DNA of 64,000 bases from Nocardioides sp. zg-DK7169. Lineage in GTDB: Bacteria; Actinomycetota; Actinomycetes; Propionibacteriales; Nocardioidaceae. The notes under the pieces were generated by a model that had not been told where the DNA came from, did not search any database, and was given only the letters and a program-made list of their open reading frames with translations. Location: assembly GCF_013155365.1 (NCBI RefSeq), contig NZ_JABJRA010000005.1, positions 248,001 through 312,000 of the forward strand. The letters are read 5' to 3'. Each line of letters opens with the position of its first letter. Position 1 is the first letter of the stretch. A program made the translations under genes and the position numbers. Positions 44,755 to 53,382 of the stretch are shown here, piece after piece.

Positions 44755-46526
44755 GCGAGGTCCTCCTGGACGTGGACGGTGCGCGAGCGGACCCACTCCC
44801 CGAGCCCCTTGGCCTGGGGGTCGAACCGCGTCGAGGCGGCGACCCCCTGCCCGAGGAGCCCGTGGATGACCACGTTCACGGCACCGAGGTTGGGCAGCAC
44901 GAAGACGTCGATGTCGAGGTCGGCTGCTTCGGGGACGAGCTCGCGCACCTTGCGCGGGCTGATGAGCTTGGCCAGCCAGGTCACCCGGTCGGCGTGGCCG
45001 GCCAGGCACGCCGGTGCGTCGTGGGCGACCCAGAGCCCGAGGTTGGCGTCGCCGCCCTTGTCGCCCGAGCGGGCGTGGACGAAGGCGCCGAGCGGCATCC
45101 GGCGGGTCAGCGAGTCCGGCCGGGCGGGGTACGGCGAGGGCCGGCGGCCGGCGTCGCGGACCTCGGGGTCCTGCGGGCCGGGGCCGAGCTCGGGCGGGTC
45201 CGCGACCGGTTCGCGGCGCCCGTCGGCGTGGACCACGGTGTGCGCGACGGCCGAGCGCGCGACGTACGCCGCGCGGTAGACGCCGTACGCCGTGGGCGGG
45301 CCGGGGGGCGTGCTCAAGCTGAAGCCGGGGTACGACGCCAGGCCGAGCTCGACCGCGGCGGCGGTGAACTCCTTGCCGACCGGGCCGGGCTCGGGGTCGA
45401 GCACCGTGCAGCGCAGCAGCGTGGAGGCGGCCTCCTCGGTGTCCGCGCCGGGCTGGGCGCTGCGGGCGCCGGACCAGCTCACCTCGGCGGCGGTGAGCCG
45501 CGGGGTGAGCTGCTCGCGCACCCAGTCCGCCTTGGCCTCGATGTCGAGACCGGTGAGCACGAACTCGACGGTGTTGCGGTGCCCGCCGACCTCGTTGACG
45601 CAGACCTTCAGCTCGGCCGGCGGCGGCGTGCCGCGGGTGCCGGTGAGCGCGACCCGGTCGTGGTCGACCTGCTCGAGGCGGACGGTGTCGAGGTGGGCGG
45701 TGACGTCGGGGCCGAGATAACGGGCGGACTGGATCTCATAGACCAGCTGCGCGGTGACGGTGTCGACGCTGACCGCGCCCCCGGTGCCGTCGGGCTTGGT
45801 GATCACGCTGCTGCCGTCCGCGGCGATCTCCGCGACCGGGAACCCGAGGGGCAGGGACGGGTCCCGGCCGTCCTCGAAGAGCCGGCGGAAGCCGGAGAAG
45901 TTGCCGCCGGTGGCCTGGGTGCCGCACTCGAGGACGTGCCCGGCGAGCACGGCGCCGGCCAGCTCGTCGTAGGAGTCGGGCGTCCAGCCGTGGTGGGCGA
46001 CCGCGGGGCCGAGCACCAGCGAGGCGTCGGTGACCCGGCCGGTGACGACGACGTCGGCGCCGCCGCGCAGGGCCGCGGCGATCCCGAACCCGCCGAGGTA
46101 GGCGTTGGCGCTGAGGGCGCCGTCCAGCGCGAGTCCGGCGGCGTCGGGATGGGCGCCCGCGAGCAGGTCGTCGCCCTCCACGTGGGCGACCGCGACGTCG
46201 AGCCCGAGGCCGCGGGCGACCTCGCGGACCCGGTCGGCCAGGGCCGCGGGGTTCAGGCCGCCGGCGTTGCTGACGATGCGGACGCCGTGCTCGAGGGCGG
46301 TGCCGAGGCAGTCCTCGAGCTGGCGCACGAAGGTGCGCGCGTAGCCGAGCGCGGGGTCGCGGAGCCGGTCCTTGGCCAGGATCAGCATGGTGAGCTCGGC
46401 GAGGTAGTCACCGGTCAGGACGTCGAGGTGGTGGCCCCCGACGGTGCCCTCGACCATCTCCCGCATGGCGGAGAGACGGTCGCCGTAGAAGCCGGAGCAG
46501 TTGCCGATGCGCAGGACCTCAGCCAC
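44751..46526 (-). CDS. AtuA-family protein (DUF1446, acyclic terpene utilization)
   Basis: 591 residues, GTG start. The N-terminal 450 residues match the AtuA/DUF1446 family: RIGNCSGFYGDRLSAMREMV, DYLAELTMLILAKDRLRDPA, IVSNAGGLNPAALADRVREV, VVTGRVTDASLVLGPAVAHH and GTQATGGNFSGFRRLFED. A second domain of about 110 residues at the C-terminus (LGAFVHARSGDKGGDANLGL) corresponds to the AtuA-like ferredoxin-fold region found fused in many actinomycetes. In Pseudomonas the gene is needed for citronellol/geraniol use, but no enzyme activity is established. It overlaps its neighbours on both sides (4 and 8 bp). Confidence 0.88.
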   Translation of the reverse strand: MAEVLRIGNCSGFYGDRLSAMREMVEGTVGGHHLDVLTGDYLAELTMLILAKDRLRDPALGYARTFVRQLEDCLGTALEHGVRIVSNAGGLNPAALADRVREVARGLGLDVAVAHVEGDDLLAGAHPDAAGLALDGALSANAYLGGFGIAAALRGGADVVVTGRVTDASLVLGPAVAHHGWTPDSYDELAGAVLAGHVLECGTQATGGNFSGFRRLFEDGRDPSLPLGFPVAEIAADGSSVITKPDGTGGAVSVDTVTAQLVYEIQSARYLGPDVTAHLDTVRLEQVDHDRVALTGTRGTPPPAELKVCVNEVGGHRNTVEFVLTGLDIEAKADWVREQLTPRLTAAEVSWSGARSAQPGADTEEAASTLLRCTVLDPEPGPVGKEFTAAAVELGLASYPGFSLSTPPGPPTAYGVYRAAYVARSAVAHTVVHADGRREPVADPPELGPGPQDPEVRDAGRRPSPYPARPDSLTRRMPLGAFVHARSGDKGGDANLGLWVAHDAPACLAGHADRVTWLAKLISPRKVRELVPEAADLDIDVFVLPNLGAVNVVIHGLLGQGVAASTRFDPQAKGLGEWVRSRTVHVQEDLA

Positions 46527-47328
46527 GGGTGCTCCTCGGGTCGCGGCCGACGCCGGGTGGGCCGGCGAAGGCCTGGGCGATGTCCAGCCAGTGCTCGGCG
46601 TCGCCGCCGGTGGCGATCAGGGCGGTGTCGGCGCGGTGGGCGCGCTGGGTGACGAGCAGGCACAGGTCGAGGGCCGGCCCGGTGACGCGCTGGGCGGCGT
46701 CGGCGGGTCCCCAGGTCCACACGGCACCGGAGGGCGCGTCCAGCTGCACCCGGAACGGCTCGGCCGGCGGCGTCTCGCCGCGGGTGAGGTAGGCGTGGTC
46801 GCGGGTGCTGACGCCGAGGTGGGCGACGTGCCGGATCCGGTCGGTGGGCTCCGGGCGGGCGCCGAGGGCGTCGTGGACGTCGAGGGCGTGCGCCCAGGTC
46901 TCCATCAGCCGGGCGGTCGCCATCGAGGCGACCGACATCGGCGGGCCGTACCAGGGCAGTCGCACGCTGGAGGGGTGCGCGCGCAGCGCGGCGCCGAGCG
47001 CCCGCCGCGCCAGGTCCCAGCGGGCCAGCAGGTCCAGCGGGTCGAGGCGGGCGAGCTCGTGGGCGCCGTCGTCGACGTACGACGCGGGGTCGCGCAGCGC
47101 GCGGTCGACCTCGGCGTCCCAGGCGCGGGCGCCGTCGGGGGTGTGGGCGTCCGCGGCGAGCAGGGCACGCTGGTCGGTCCAGGCGAGGTGGGCGACCTGG
47201 GTGGCGATGCTCCACCCGGGCGCGGGGGTGGACGTGGCCCAGGCGGCGGCGTCGAGGCCTGCGACGGTGTCGCGCAGCTGGTCGCCCTCGGCGGCCAGGT
47301 CGGCGAGCAGCTCCTCGAGCAGCCTCAT
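46519..47328 (-). CDS. TIGR03084-type protein (mycothiol-dependent maleylpyruvate isomerase-like, DinB fold)
   Basis: 269 residues. N-terminal DinB/MDMPI-like four-helix bundle with WSIATQVAHLAWTDQRALLA, whose histidine and the later RLMETWAHALDVHDALG and RHVAHLGVSTRDHAY histidines would hold a metal. A C-terminal SCP-like half has VQLDAPSGAVWTWGPADA and DLCLLVTQRAHRADTALIAT. Such proteins use mycothiol or another low-molecular-weight thiol, but this subfamily is uncharacterised. It overlaps the TetR gene (ATGA) and atuA-like gene (8 bp), so it is translated with them. A thiol-dependent step in the same acyl or terpenoid pathway is plausible. Confidence 0.8.
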   Translation of the reverse strand: MRLLEELLADLAAEGDQLRDTVAGLDAAAWATSTPAPGWSIATQVAHLAWTDQRALLAADAHTPDGARAWDAEVDRALRDPASYVDDGAHELARLDPLDLLARWDLARRALGAALRAHPSSVRLPWYGPPMSVASMATARLMETWAHALDVHDALGARPEPTDRIRHVAHLGVSTRDHAYLTRGETPPAEPFRVQLDAPSGAVWTWGPADAAQRVTGPALDLCLLVTQRAHRADTALIATGGDAEHWLDIAQAFAGPPGVGRDPRSTRG

Positions 47329-47987
47329 CGCGCACCGCCCGGCCGCTCGCCGCGCCCGGGCGCGTCGTCGAGGACCAGCGCCCAGCGGTCGAGGATGCGG
47401 GCCCGGCGGCGCGCGTCGTCGGTGAGGGTGTCGGCGAGGCCGAGGCCGCGGACCAGGTCGAGGGTGGCCTGCACCAGCTCGCGCACGCCCGGCACGGACT
47501 CGTCGGCGCCGAGCAGCTCGACGGTGCGCCGGTGGAGCTCGCGCCCGACCTTCTGCTCCAGCGGCGCGACGGCGCCCATCAGGGTCTCATCGGTGCGGGC
47601 CGCGACCCACAGCTCGAGGGCCGCGGTGAAGATCGGGGAGGTCACGTGGTCGGCGAGCATCTGCAGCACCGCGCGGGTGCGCGTCGGGCCGGTGGGCAGC
47701 TGGGCCGCGGCCTCCTCCAGCTCGCGGGCCCGCACGTCGGCGACGTGCTCGACGGCGGCCACGACCAGGGCGTTCTTGGTCGGGAAGTGGTGCAGCTGGG
47801 CCCCGCGGCTCACCCCCGCCCGCTCGGAGACCACCGTGGTCGAGGTGCCGCCGAACCCTCGTTCGGCCAGGCACTCCACGGTGGCCTCCAGCAGCCGCGC
47901 CCGCATCGCCCGCGTGCGCTCCTCCTGGGGCACCCGCCCGGCAGACGCGGGGGTGCTGGACGAGGGACTCTCCGGCGACGTGCTCAC
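47325..47987 (-). CDS. TetR/AcrR-family regulator heading the AtuA/carboxylase operon
   Basis: 220 residues from GTG at 47985-47987. The HTH is in MRARLLEATVECLAERGFGG and TTVVSERAGVSRGAQLHHFP; the C-terminal ligand domain has TAALELWVAARTDETLMGAV and LVQATLDLVRGLGLADTLTD. As first gene of a seven-gene operon with a palindrome across its own -35, it most likely represses the operon and is released by an acyl-CoA intermediate. An in-frame start at 48023 is open but lies upstream of the -10 element. Confidence 0.85.
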   Translation of the reverse strand: MSTSPESPSSSTPASAGRVPQEERTRAMRARLLEATVECLAERGFGGTSTTVVSERAGVSRGAQLHHFPTKNALVVAAVEHVADVRARELEEAAAQLPTGPTRTRAVLQMLADHVTSPIFTAALELWVAARTDETLMGAVAPLEQKVGRELHRRTVELLGADESVPGVRELVQATLDLVRGLGLADTLTDDARRRARILDRWALVLDDAPGRGERPGGAR

Positions 47988-47993
47988 GCCCCC

Positions 47994-48031
47994 AGCATGG
48001 GCCCTTCGCAAACAAACAGTCAAGCCTGACT
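47994..48031 (-). promoter_or_regulatory. Promoter and operator of the tetR-atuA-carboxylase operon
   Basis: On the minus strand: -35 TTGACT (48018-48023), 18-nt spacer, -10 CATGCT (47994-47999), GTG 6 nt later. The -35 lies inside the inverted repeat AGTCA-N4-TGACT (48018-48031), a likely TetR binding site. The sequence here is noticeably A+T-rich for this genome. Confidence 0.65.
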
Positions 48032-48115
48032 TTTTCTACACCGCCGAGTCGGCGCCGGTTGAGTCGGCACTTTCGACCGTTGAGTCGAGGGTTTGGACCG
48101 GGCAGGCCGGCGCGA

Positions 48116-48171
48116 GCTCTCGACTCGACCGTCAGAAGTCTCGACTCGACCGTCGGGGGTCTCGACTCAGC
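48116..48171. repeat. Tandem ~21-bp repeat (TCTCGACTCGACCG core) abutting a stop codon
   Basis: Units begin at 48116, 48137 and 48158 with the core CTCTCGACTCGACCG or GTCTCGACTCGACCG; the last runs into the stop codon of the histidine phosphatase gene (48167-48169). Degenerate GAGTCGGC/TTGAGTCG units extend leftward to about 48045. The same unit recurs at 59144-59230. Confidence 0.8.
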
Positions 48172-48856
48172 GGTAGGTCAGGAGGTCCCCGTCGAGGTGG
48201 GGGTGTTCGTTGAAGCTCAGGAGGCGGGGGCCGGTGGAGCCGACGACGACGCGGGTGACGCCGGCGTTGACGACCACGGTGTTGAAGCGCGACCACAGGC
48301 GGGCGGCGAGGGCCGCGTCCCCGTCGCCGGCGCCGCCGACCAGGGTCGCGCAGGCGGCGGCGACCGGGCCGCCGGAGGTCACCGCGACGACGACCTGCCC
48401 GCTGCCGGCCCGGTCGGTCGCGCGCTCGAGCGAGCCGCGCACGCGGCCGAGGAAGGCCGGCCAGGACTCGTCGTACTCCGCGTCGTGGGTGCCGGCGCAC
48501 CAGCGCGCGGTGGCGCGCTCGAAGGCGGCCTGGAAGGCGCGGCGGTCCAGCTCACCGTGGGGTACGGCGGGGTCCGCGGCGACCACGGCGCGGTGGTCGA
48601 ACTCGTCCCAGCCGGCGTCCACCTCGACGCGCGCCGGGTCCCAGCCCGGCGCGCCGTCGGCGCCCTCGAGCATCGCCTCGAGGGTCTCGCGGTGCCGGCG
48701 CATGTCGCCGCGCAGCAGCGCGGTGGGGGCGATCCCCCGGGCGGCCAGGTCGGCGCCCAGCGCCTGGCCCTGAGCCCAGCCGGTCGGCGACAGCACGTCG
48801 TAGTCGTCGGCCCCGAAGGAGGCCTGGCCGTGGCGCACCAGCAGCAGGAGACCCAT
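48167..48856 (-). CDS. Histidine phosphatase superfamily protein (phosphoglycerate-mutase-like)
   Basis: 229 residues. The catalytic RHG motif is at the start (LLLVRHGQASFGADDYDVLS), with GDMRRHRETLEAMLEGADGA and AVTSGGPVAAACATLVGG carrying the second arginine and the region where the C-terminal histidine normally sits. The usual histidine there appears replaced (TSGG rather than SHGG), so activity may be altered. It removes phosphate from small metabolites or proteins; substrate unknown. Transcribed alone, with TAGCGT 8 nt before the ATG. Confidence 0.82.
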   Translation of the reverse strand: MGLLLLVRHGQASFGADDYDVLSPTGWAQGQALGADLAARGIAPTALLRGDMRRHRETLEAMLEGADGAPGWDPARVEVDAGWDEFDHRAVVAADPAVPHGELDRRAFQAAFERATARWCAGTHDAEYDESWPAFLGRVRGSLERATDRAGSGQVVVAVTSGGPVAAACATLVGGAGDGDAALAARLWSRFNTVVVNAGVTRVVVGSTGPRLLSFNEHPHLDGDLLTYR

Positions 48857-48864
48857 GCGCCCGC

Positions 48865-48870
48865 ACGCTA
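48865..48870 (-). promoter_or_regulatory. -10 element of the histidine phosphatase gene
   Basis: TAGCGT on the minus strand ends 8 nt before the ATG at 48856. Confidence 0.45.
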
Positions 48871-48907
48871 GAGCATCACCGTGACCTCCGACCCACCCCG
48901 GACGGCC

Positions 48908-48947
48908 GACCGGCGCCGACCCCGCGGATGCGGGACCGACGCCGGTC
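48908..48947 (-). terminator. Candidate terminator after fadB
   Basis: 18-nt arms (48908-48925 and 48930-48947) pair with three mismatches around a GGAT loop, 18 bp after the fadB stop. Confidence 0.5.
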
Positions 48948-48965
48948 TGGGGGTGCGTGCGGCGA

Positions 48966-51173
48966 TCAGGCCGGGAAGGAGCCCCCGCTGGCCGCCAGCT
49001 CGCGCAGGTACGCCGTGGGGCGGAAGCGGTCGCCGTACTTCTCGGCGAGCTCGTCGGCGCGGGCCACGAACGCGGCCAGGCCGATCTCGCCGTCGGCGCC
49101 CTCGTAGCCGGTCATGAACTGCGCCGCGCCGCCGGTCATGGGCGGGAAGCCGATGCCCATGATCGAGCCGATGTTGGCTGCCGCGGCGGAGGTGATCACG
49201 CCCTCCTCGAAGCACTTCGCGGTCTCCAGTGCCTCCGCGAACAGCATCCGGTCCTTGCAGTCCTGGATCGACGGCTGCTCATCGGCGACCGGGAACAGCT
49301 CAGCCAGGCCCGACCAGATCGAGCCGCGCTTGCCGGCCTCGTCGTAGTCGTAGAAGCCCTTGCCGCGCAGCCGGCCGGGGCGACCGGCCTCGATCATCTT
49401 GTCCACGACGACGGTGCCCGGGTGGGCGTCGTACGTCGAGCCGTCGCGCTCGGCGGCGGCCTTCGTGGCGGCGGCGATCTTCGACATCAGCTCGAGGTTG
49501 AGCTCGTCGGAGAGCTGGAGCACCGGGGCCGGGTAGCCGGCCTGGGTGGTGGCCCGCTCGATGGTCCAGGGCTGCACGCCCTCGGCGAGCATCGCCATGC
49601 CCTCGTTGACCATGAACCCGATGACCCGCGAGGTGTAGAAGCCGCGGCTGTCGTTGACCACGATCGGGGTCTTGCGGATCTGCTGGACCACGTCGTAGGC
49701 CTTGGCCAGGGCGACGTCGGAGGTCTCCTTGCCCTTGATGATCTCGACCAGCGGCATCTTGTCCACCGGGGAGAAGAAGTGCAGGCCGATGAAGTCGGCC
49801 GGGCGGTCCACGCCGGTGGCCAGCTCGCTGATCGGCAGCGTGGAGGTGTTGGAGCACAGCAGCGCGTCGTCGTTGACGTACGGCGCGACCTCGGCGAAGA
49901 CCTTGGCCTTGAGGGCCGGGTCCTCGAAGACCGCCTCGATCACCAGGTCGCAGCCGGCGAGGTCGGAGGCGTCCCCGGTCGGCGTGATCCGGTCGAGCAG
50001 CTCCTGGCTCTTCTCCTCGGTGAGCTTGCCGCGGCCCACGGCCTTGGCGTTGATCTTCTCGGAGTAGGCCTTGCCCTTGGCGGCGTTCTCGGTCGAGACG
50101 TCCTTGAGCACGACCTGCATGCCGGCGCGGGCGCAGACGTAGGCGATGCCGGCGCCCATCATGCCGGCGCCGAGGACGCCGACCTTGGTGGCCTTCCACG
50201 GCTCGATGCCCTGCGGGCGCAGCGAGCCGGACTTGATCGCCTGGAGGTCGAAGAAGAACGCCTGGATCATGTTCTTGGCGCCCTGGTTGATCACCAGGTT
50301 GGTGAGGTAGCGCGACTCGATGCGCGAGGCGGTGTCGAAGTCGACCTGCGCCCCCTCGACGGCCGCGGACAGGATCGCCCGGGTGGCCGGGTAGACGGCG
50401 CCCTTGGTCTGCTTGCGCAGCAGCGCCGGGAACGCCGGCAGGAAGCCGGCGAGGGCCGGGGACTTCGGGGTGCCGCCGGGCATCTTGTAGCCCTTGGCGT
50501 CCCACGGGTTCTGCGAGGCCTCGGGGTTGGCCTTGATCCACGCCTTCGCGGCCGGGACCAGGTCCTCGCGGGTGGCGACCAGCTCGTCGACCAGCCCCTT
50601 CTCCTTGGCCTGGGCGGGCTTGAACTGGGCGCCGGTGAGCAGCACCTCCATCAGGCCGGCCTGCAGGCCGAGCAGGCGCACGATGCGGGTGACGCCGCCG
50701 CCGCCGGGGAGCAGGCCGAGGGTCGCCTCGGGCAGGCCGAGGGCGACCTTGGGGTCGTCCACGGCGATGCGGTGGTTGCAGGCCAGGCAGATCTCGAAGC
50801 CGCCGCCGAGCGCCGCGCCGTTGATGGCGGCGACGACCGGGCGGGGGAAGGTCTCGAGGCGACGCAGGTCGGCCTTGATCCCCTCGGCCATGTCGAAGAC
50901 GTTCTGCGCGTCGTCCTTGGTCGCGGTGACCATGTTCTTGAGGTTGCCGCCGGCGAAGAAGGTCTTCTTCGCGCTGGCCAGGACCACGCCGGTGACCGAC
51001 TCGGGGTCGGCCTCCAGCTCGGCGTACAGGCGCCCGATGGCGTCGGCCATCGAGGTCTTGTACAGCTCGTTCATGGTGTTGGCGCTCGCCGTGGGGTCGT
51101 CGAGGGTCAGGGTGACGATGCCGTCGGCGTCGCGCTCGTAGCGGACGGCCGACTCAGTGGTGGTGGTGCTCAT
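48966..51173 (-). CDS. fadB: Fatty acid oxidation multifunctional protein (enoyl-CoA hydratase / 3-hydroxyacyl-CoA dehydrogenase)
   Basis: 735 residues. Residues about 1-200 form the crotonase domain ([54 protein letters not shown] with the catalytic glutamate). A 3-hydroxyacyl-CoA dehydrogenase follows, with the NAD-binding [40 protein letters not shown] and the C-terminal duplicated domain. It performs the two middle steps of beta-oxidation and hands the 3-ketoacyl-CoA to FadA, encoded 33 bp upstream in the same operon. Confidence 0.93.
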   Translation of the reverse strand: MSTTTTESAVRYERDADGIVTLTLDDPTASANTMNELYKTSMADAIGRLYAELEADPESVTGVVLASAKKTFFAGGNLKNMVTATKDDAQNVFDMAEGIKADLRRLETFPRPVVAAINGAALGGGFEICLACNHRIAVDDPKVALGLPEATLGLLPGGGGVTRIVRLLGLQAGLMEVLLTGAQFKPAQAKEKGLVDELVATREDLVPAAKAWIKANPEASQNPWDAKGYKMPGGTPKSPALAGFLPAFPALLRKQTKGAVYPATRAILSAAVEGAQVDFDTASRIESRYLTNLVINQGAKNMIQAFFFDLQAIKSGSLRPQGIEPWKATKVGVLGAGMMGAGIAYVCARAGMQVVLKDVSTENAAKGKAYSEKINAKAVGRGKLTEEKSQELLDRITPTGDASDLAGCDLVIEAVFEDPALKAKVFAEVAPYVNDDALLCSNTSTLPISELATGVDRPADFIGLHFFSPVDKMPLVEIIKGKETSDVALAKAYDVVQQIRKTPIVVNDSRGFYTSRVIGFMVNEGMAMLAEGVQPWTIERATTQAGYPAPVLQLSDELNLELMSKIAAATKAAAERDGSTYDAHPGTVVVDKMIEAGRPGRLRGKGFYDYDEAGKRGSIWSGLAELFPVADEQPSIQDCKDRMLFAEALETAKCFEEGVITSAAAANIGSIMGIGFPPMTGGAAQFMTGYEGADGEIGLAAFVARADELAEKYGDRFRPTAYLRELAASGGSFPA

Positions 51174-51206
51174 CGCTGTATGGGTTCCTTCGGTTCGACG
51201 GGCCGG

Positions 51207-52418
51207 TCAGACGATCTCGACGATGGTGGCGATGCCCATGCCGCCGCCCACGCAGAGCGTGGCGAGGCCGCGGCGCAGGTCGCGACGGCGGAGCTCGTCG
51301 ACCAGGGTGCCGAGGATCATCGCGCCGGTCGCGCCGAGCGGGTGACCCATGGCGATCGCGCCGCCGTTGACGTTGGTGATCTCGTCGGTGATCCCCATGT
51401 CGCTCATGAACCGCATCGCGACGGCGGCGAACGCCTCGTTGATCTCGAACAGGTCGATGTCGGAGACCTCGAGCCCGGCCTTGGCGAGCGCCTTGCGCGC
51501 CGCCGGCGCCGGACCGGTGAGCATGATCGTGGGGTCGGCGCCGGACACCGCGGTGGCGACGATGCGCGCCTTCGGGGTCAGCCCGAGCTGCTGGCCGACC
51601 TCCTCGGAGCCGATCGCGACCAGGGCCGCGCCGTCGACGATGCCGGAGGAGTTGCCGGCGTGGTGGACGTGGTTGATCCGCTCCACCCAGTGGTACTTCT
51701 CCAGCGCCACGTCGTCGAACCCGGCGTCCGCGCCGATCTGGGCGAAGCTGGGCCGCAGCCCGGAGAGGCTCTCGACGCTGGTGTCGGGGCGGATCAGCTC
51801 GTCGGTGGCGAGCACGGTCAGGCCGTTGAGGTCCTTGACCGGTACGACGGAGTCGGCGAAGTAGCCGTTGGCCCACGCCTTCGCGGCGCGGTGGTTGGAC
51901 TGCGCGGCGTACGCGTCGACGTCCTCGCGGCTCCAGCCGCCGAGGGTGGCGATCAGGTCGGCGCCGATGCCCTGCGGCACGAAGCCGGACTTGAGCGCGG
52001 TGGCCGGGTCGGAGGCCCAGGCGCCGCCGTCGGAGCCCATCGCGACGCGGCTCATCGACTCCACGCCGCCGGCGAGGATCAGGTCCTCGAAGCCGCCCCG
52101 CACGCGGGACGCGGCCTGGTTGACGGCCTCGAGCCCGGAGGCGCAGAAGCGGTTGAGCTGCACGCCCGCGACGGTGTCGGGGTAGCCGGCGGCCAGTGCG
52201 GCCGTCTTGGCGATGTCGCCGCCCTGGTCGCCGATCGGCGAGACCACGCCGAGCACGACGTCGTCGACGCGCGCGGCGTCGAAGGAGGGGTTGCGGACCT
52301 TGATCTCGTCGAGCAGCCCGACCACGAGGTCGACCGGCTTGACCTCGTGCAGCGAGCCCGCCGCCTTGCCCTTGCCGCGCGGCGTACGAATGTGGTCGTA
52401 CACGAATGCTTCTGCCAT
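51207..52418 (-). CDS. fadA: Acetyl-CoA C-acyltransferase (thiolase)
   Basis: 403 residues. Acylation-site cysteine in [20 protein letters not shown], substrate histidine in [19 protein letters not shown] and the proton-shuttle cysteine in [16 protein letters not shown]. It cleaves 3-ketoacyl-CoA to acetyl-CoA and a shortened acyl-CoA, or runs in reverse with short chains. An AAGGA ribosome site precedes the ATG. First gene of fadA-fadB, facing a MerR gene across a palindromic operator. Confidence 0.93.
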   Translation of the reverse strand: MAEAFVYDHIRTPRGKGKAAGSLHEVKPVDLVVGLLDEIKVRNPSFDAARVDDVVLGVVSPIGDQGGDIAKTAALAAGYPDTVAGVQLNRFCASGLEAVNQAASRVRGGFEDLILAGGVESMSRVAMGSDGGAWASDPATALKSGFVPQGIGADLIATLGGWSREDVDAYAAQSNHRAAKAWANGYFADSVVPVKDLNGLTVLATDELIRPDTSVESLSGLRPSFAQIGADAGFDDVALEKYHWVERINHVHHAGNSSGIVDGAALVAIGSEEVGQQLGLTPKARIVATAVSGADPTIMLTGPAPAARKALAKAGLEVSDIDLFEINEAFAAVAMRFMSDMGITDEITNVNGGAIAMGHPLGATGAMILGTLVDELRRRDLRRGLATLCVGGGMGIATIVEIV

Positions 52419-52475
52419 GACCGTCCTTGCGAAAGATGTGTCGATGGTCGGGCCTGCGCCCGGGTTGGTCCCTTG

Positions 52476-52503
52476 ATTGTGACACCATTAGTGTCACGGT
52501 CAA
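52476..52503 (-). promoter_or_regulatory. fadAB promoter and MerR-type operator palindrome
   Basis: A perfect inverted repeat GTGACAC-CATTA-GTGTCAC (52479-52497) in the gap between fadA and the divergent MerR gene. On the minus strand -35 TTGACC (52498-52503) and -10 CACAAT (52476-52481) bracket it. The site therefore fills the promoter spacer, as expected for MerR-family control. Confidence 0.7.
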
Positions 52504-52572
52504 GAGCGTCGGGGCAACTCGCCCCGTGTGACCTGGACCACGCGGACGACGCCGCGACAGGAGGCCACGACC

Positions 52573-53340
52573 ATGACCCAGATCGAGTCCGGCGAGCTGC
52601 TCACCTTGGAGGAGCTCACGACACGCATCGGCATGAGCGTGCGCAACGTCCGCTTCTACACCTCCAAGGGCCTGGTCCCGCCGCCGGTGCGACGGGGTCG
52701 CTCGGGCTACTACGGCACCGACCACGTCGCCCGCCTGGAGCTGGTGCAGGAGCTCCAGGGCCACGGCTTCACCCTCGCCGCGATCGAGAAGTACGTCGCC
52801 GCGATCCCCGCCGACGCGACGCCCGAGGACATCGCCCTGCACCGCACGATGCTGGCGCCCTGGCAGGCCGACCAGCCGGCCGAGATGACCCACGCCGAGC
52901 TGGAGCGGCGCGCCGGCCGCTCGCTGTCCGACGACGACCTGGCGACGCTCGCGGCGCTCGGCATCGTGGTCCGCAACCGGCGCGGGCGCTACGAGGTGTC
53001 GCTGTCGCAGCTGAGCGTCGGCCTCGGCCTGCTCGACCTGGGCTTCCCCACCGAGGCGGCCGTCGCCGCCGCCGAGGTGTACGCCGCGCACGGGCGCGCA
53101 CTGGCCCGCGAGCTCAACGAGCTGTTCCGCACCATGGTCTGGCCGGTCTACAAGGAGGCCGGGACCTCCCCGGAGAAGATCCAGGAGGTCGTCGAGCGGC
53201 TCAAGCCGCTGTCGATCGCGAGCCTGGTGACCGCCTACGAGACGGCCATGGACGAGACCAAGCGCGAACGGATCGCCGAGCGGGCCCGCCGGGCGCGGGA
53301 CCAGCAGCCGGAGGAGCCCGCCGCGCGGGACGCGCGCTAG
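52573..53340 (+). CDS. MerR-family regulator divergent from fadAB
   Basis: 255 residues from an ATG with AGGAGG 8 nt upstream. N-terminal winged helix (LLTLEELTTRIGMSVRNVRF, YTSKGLVPPPVRRGRSGYYG) and dimerisation helix (LVQELQGHGFTLAAIEKYVA). A long C-terminal helical domain (about 110-255) would sense a ligand, probably an acyl-CoA or fatty acid. No cysteine cluster for metals is present. The divergent layout and the palindrome in the shared gap make fadA-fadB its likely target. Confidence 0.87.
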   Translation: MTQIESGELLTLEELTTRIGMSVRNVRFYTSKGLVPPPVRRGRSGYYGTDHVARLELVQELQGHGFTLAAIEKYVAAIPADATPEDIALHRTMLAPWQADQPAEMTHAELERRAGRSLSDDDLATLAALGIVVRNRRGRYEVSLSQLSVGLGLLDLGFPTEAAVAAAEVYAAHGRALARELNELFRTMVWPVYKEAGTSPEKIQEVVERLKPLSIASLVTAYETAMDETKRERIAERARRARDQQPEEPAARDAR

Positions 53341-53370
53341 CAGCGCCCCGGCCCGCTTGCGGGTCGTTCC

Positions 53371-53376
53371 TAGGGT
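53371..53376 (+). promoter_or_regulatory. -10 element of the NmrA-like gene
   Basis: TAGGGT ends 6 nt before the ATG at 53383. Confidence 0.5.
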
Positions 53377-53382
53377 GGCTGC

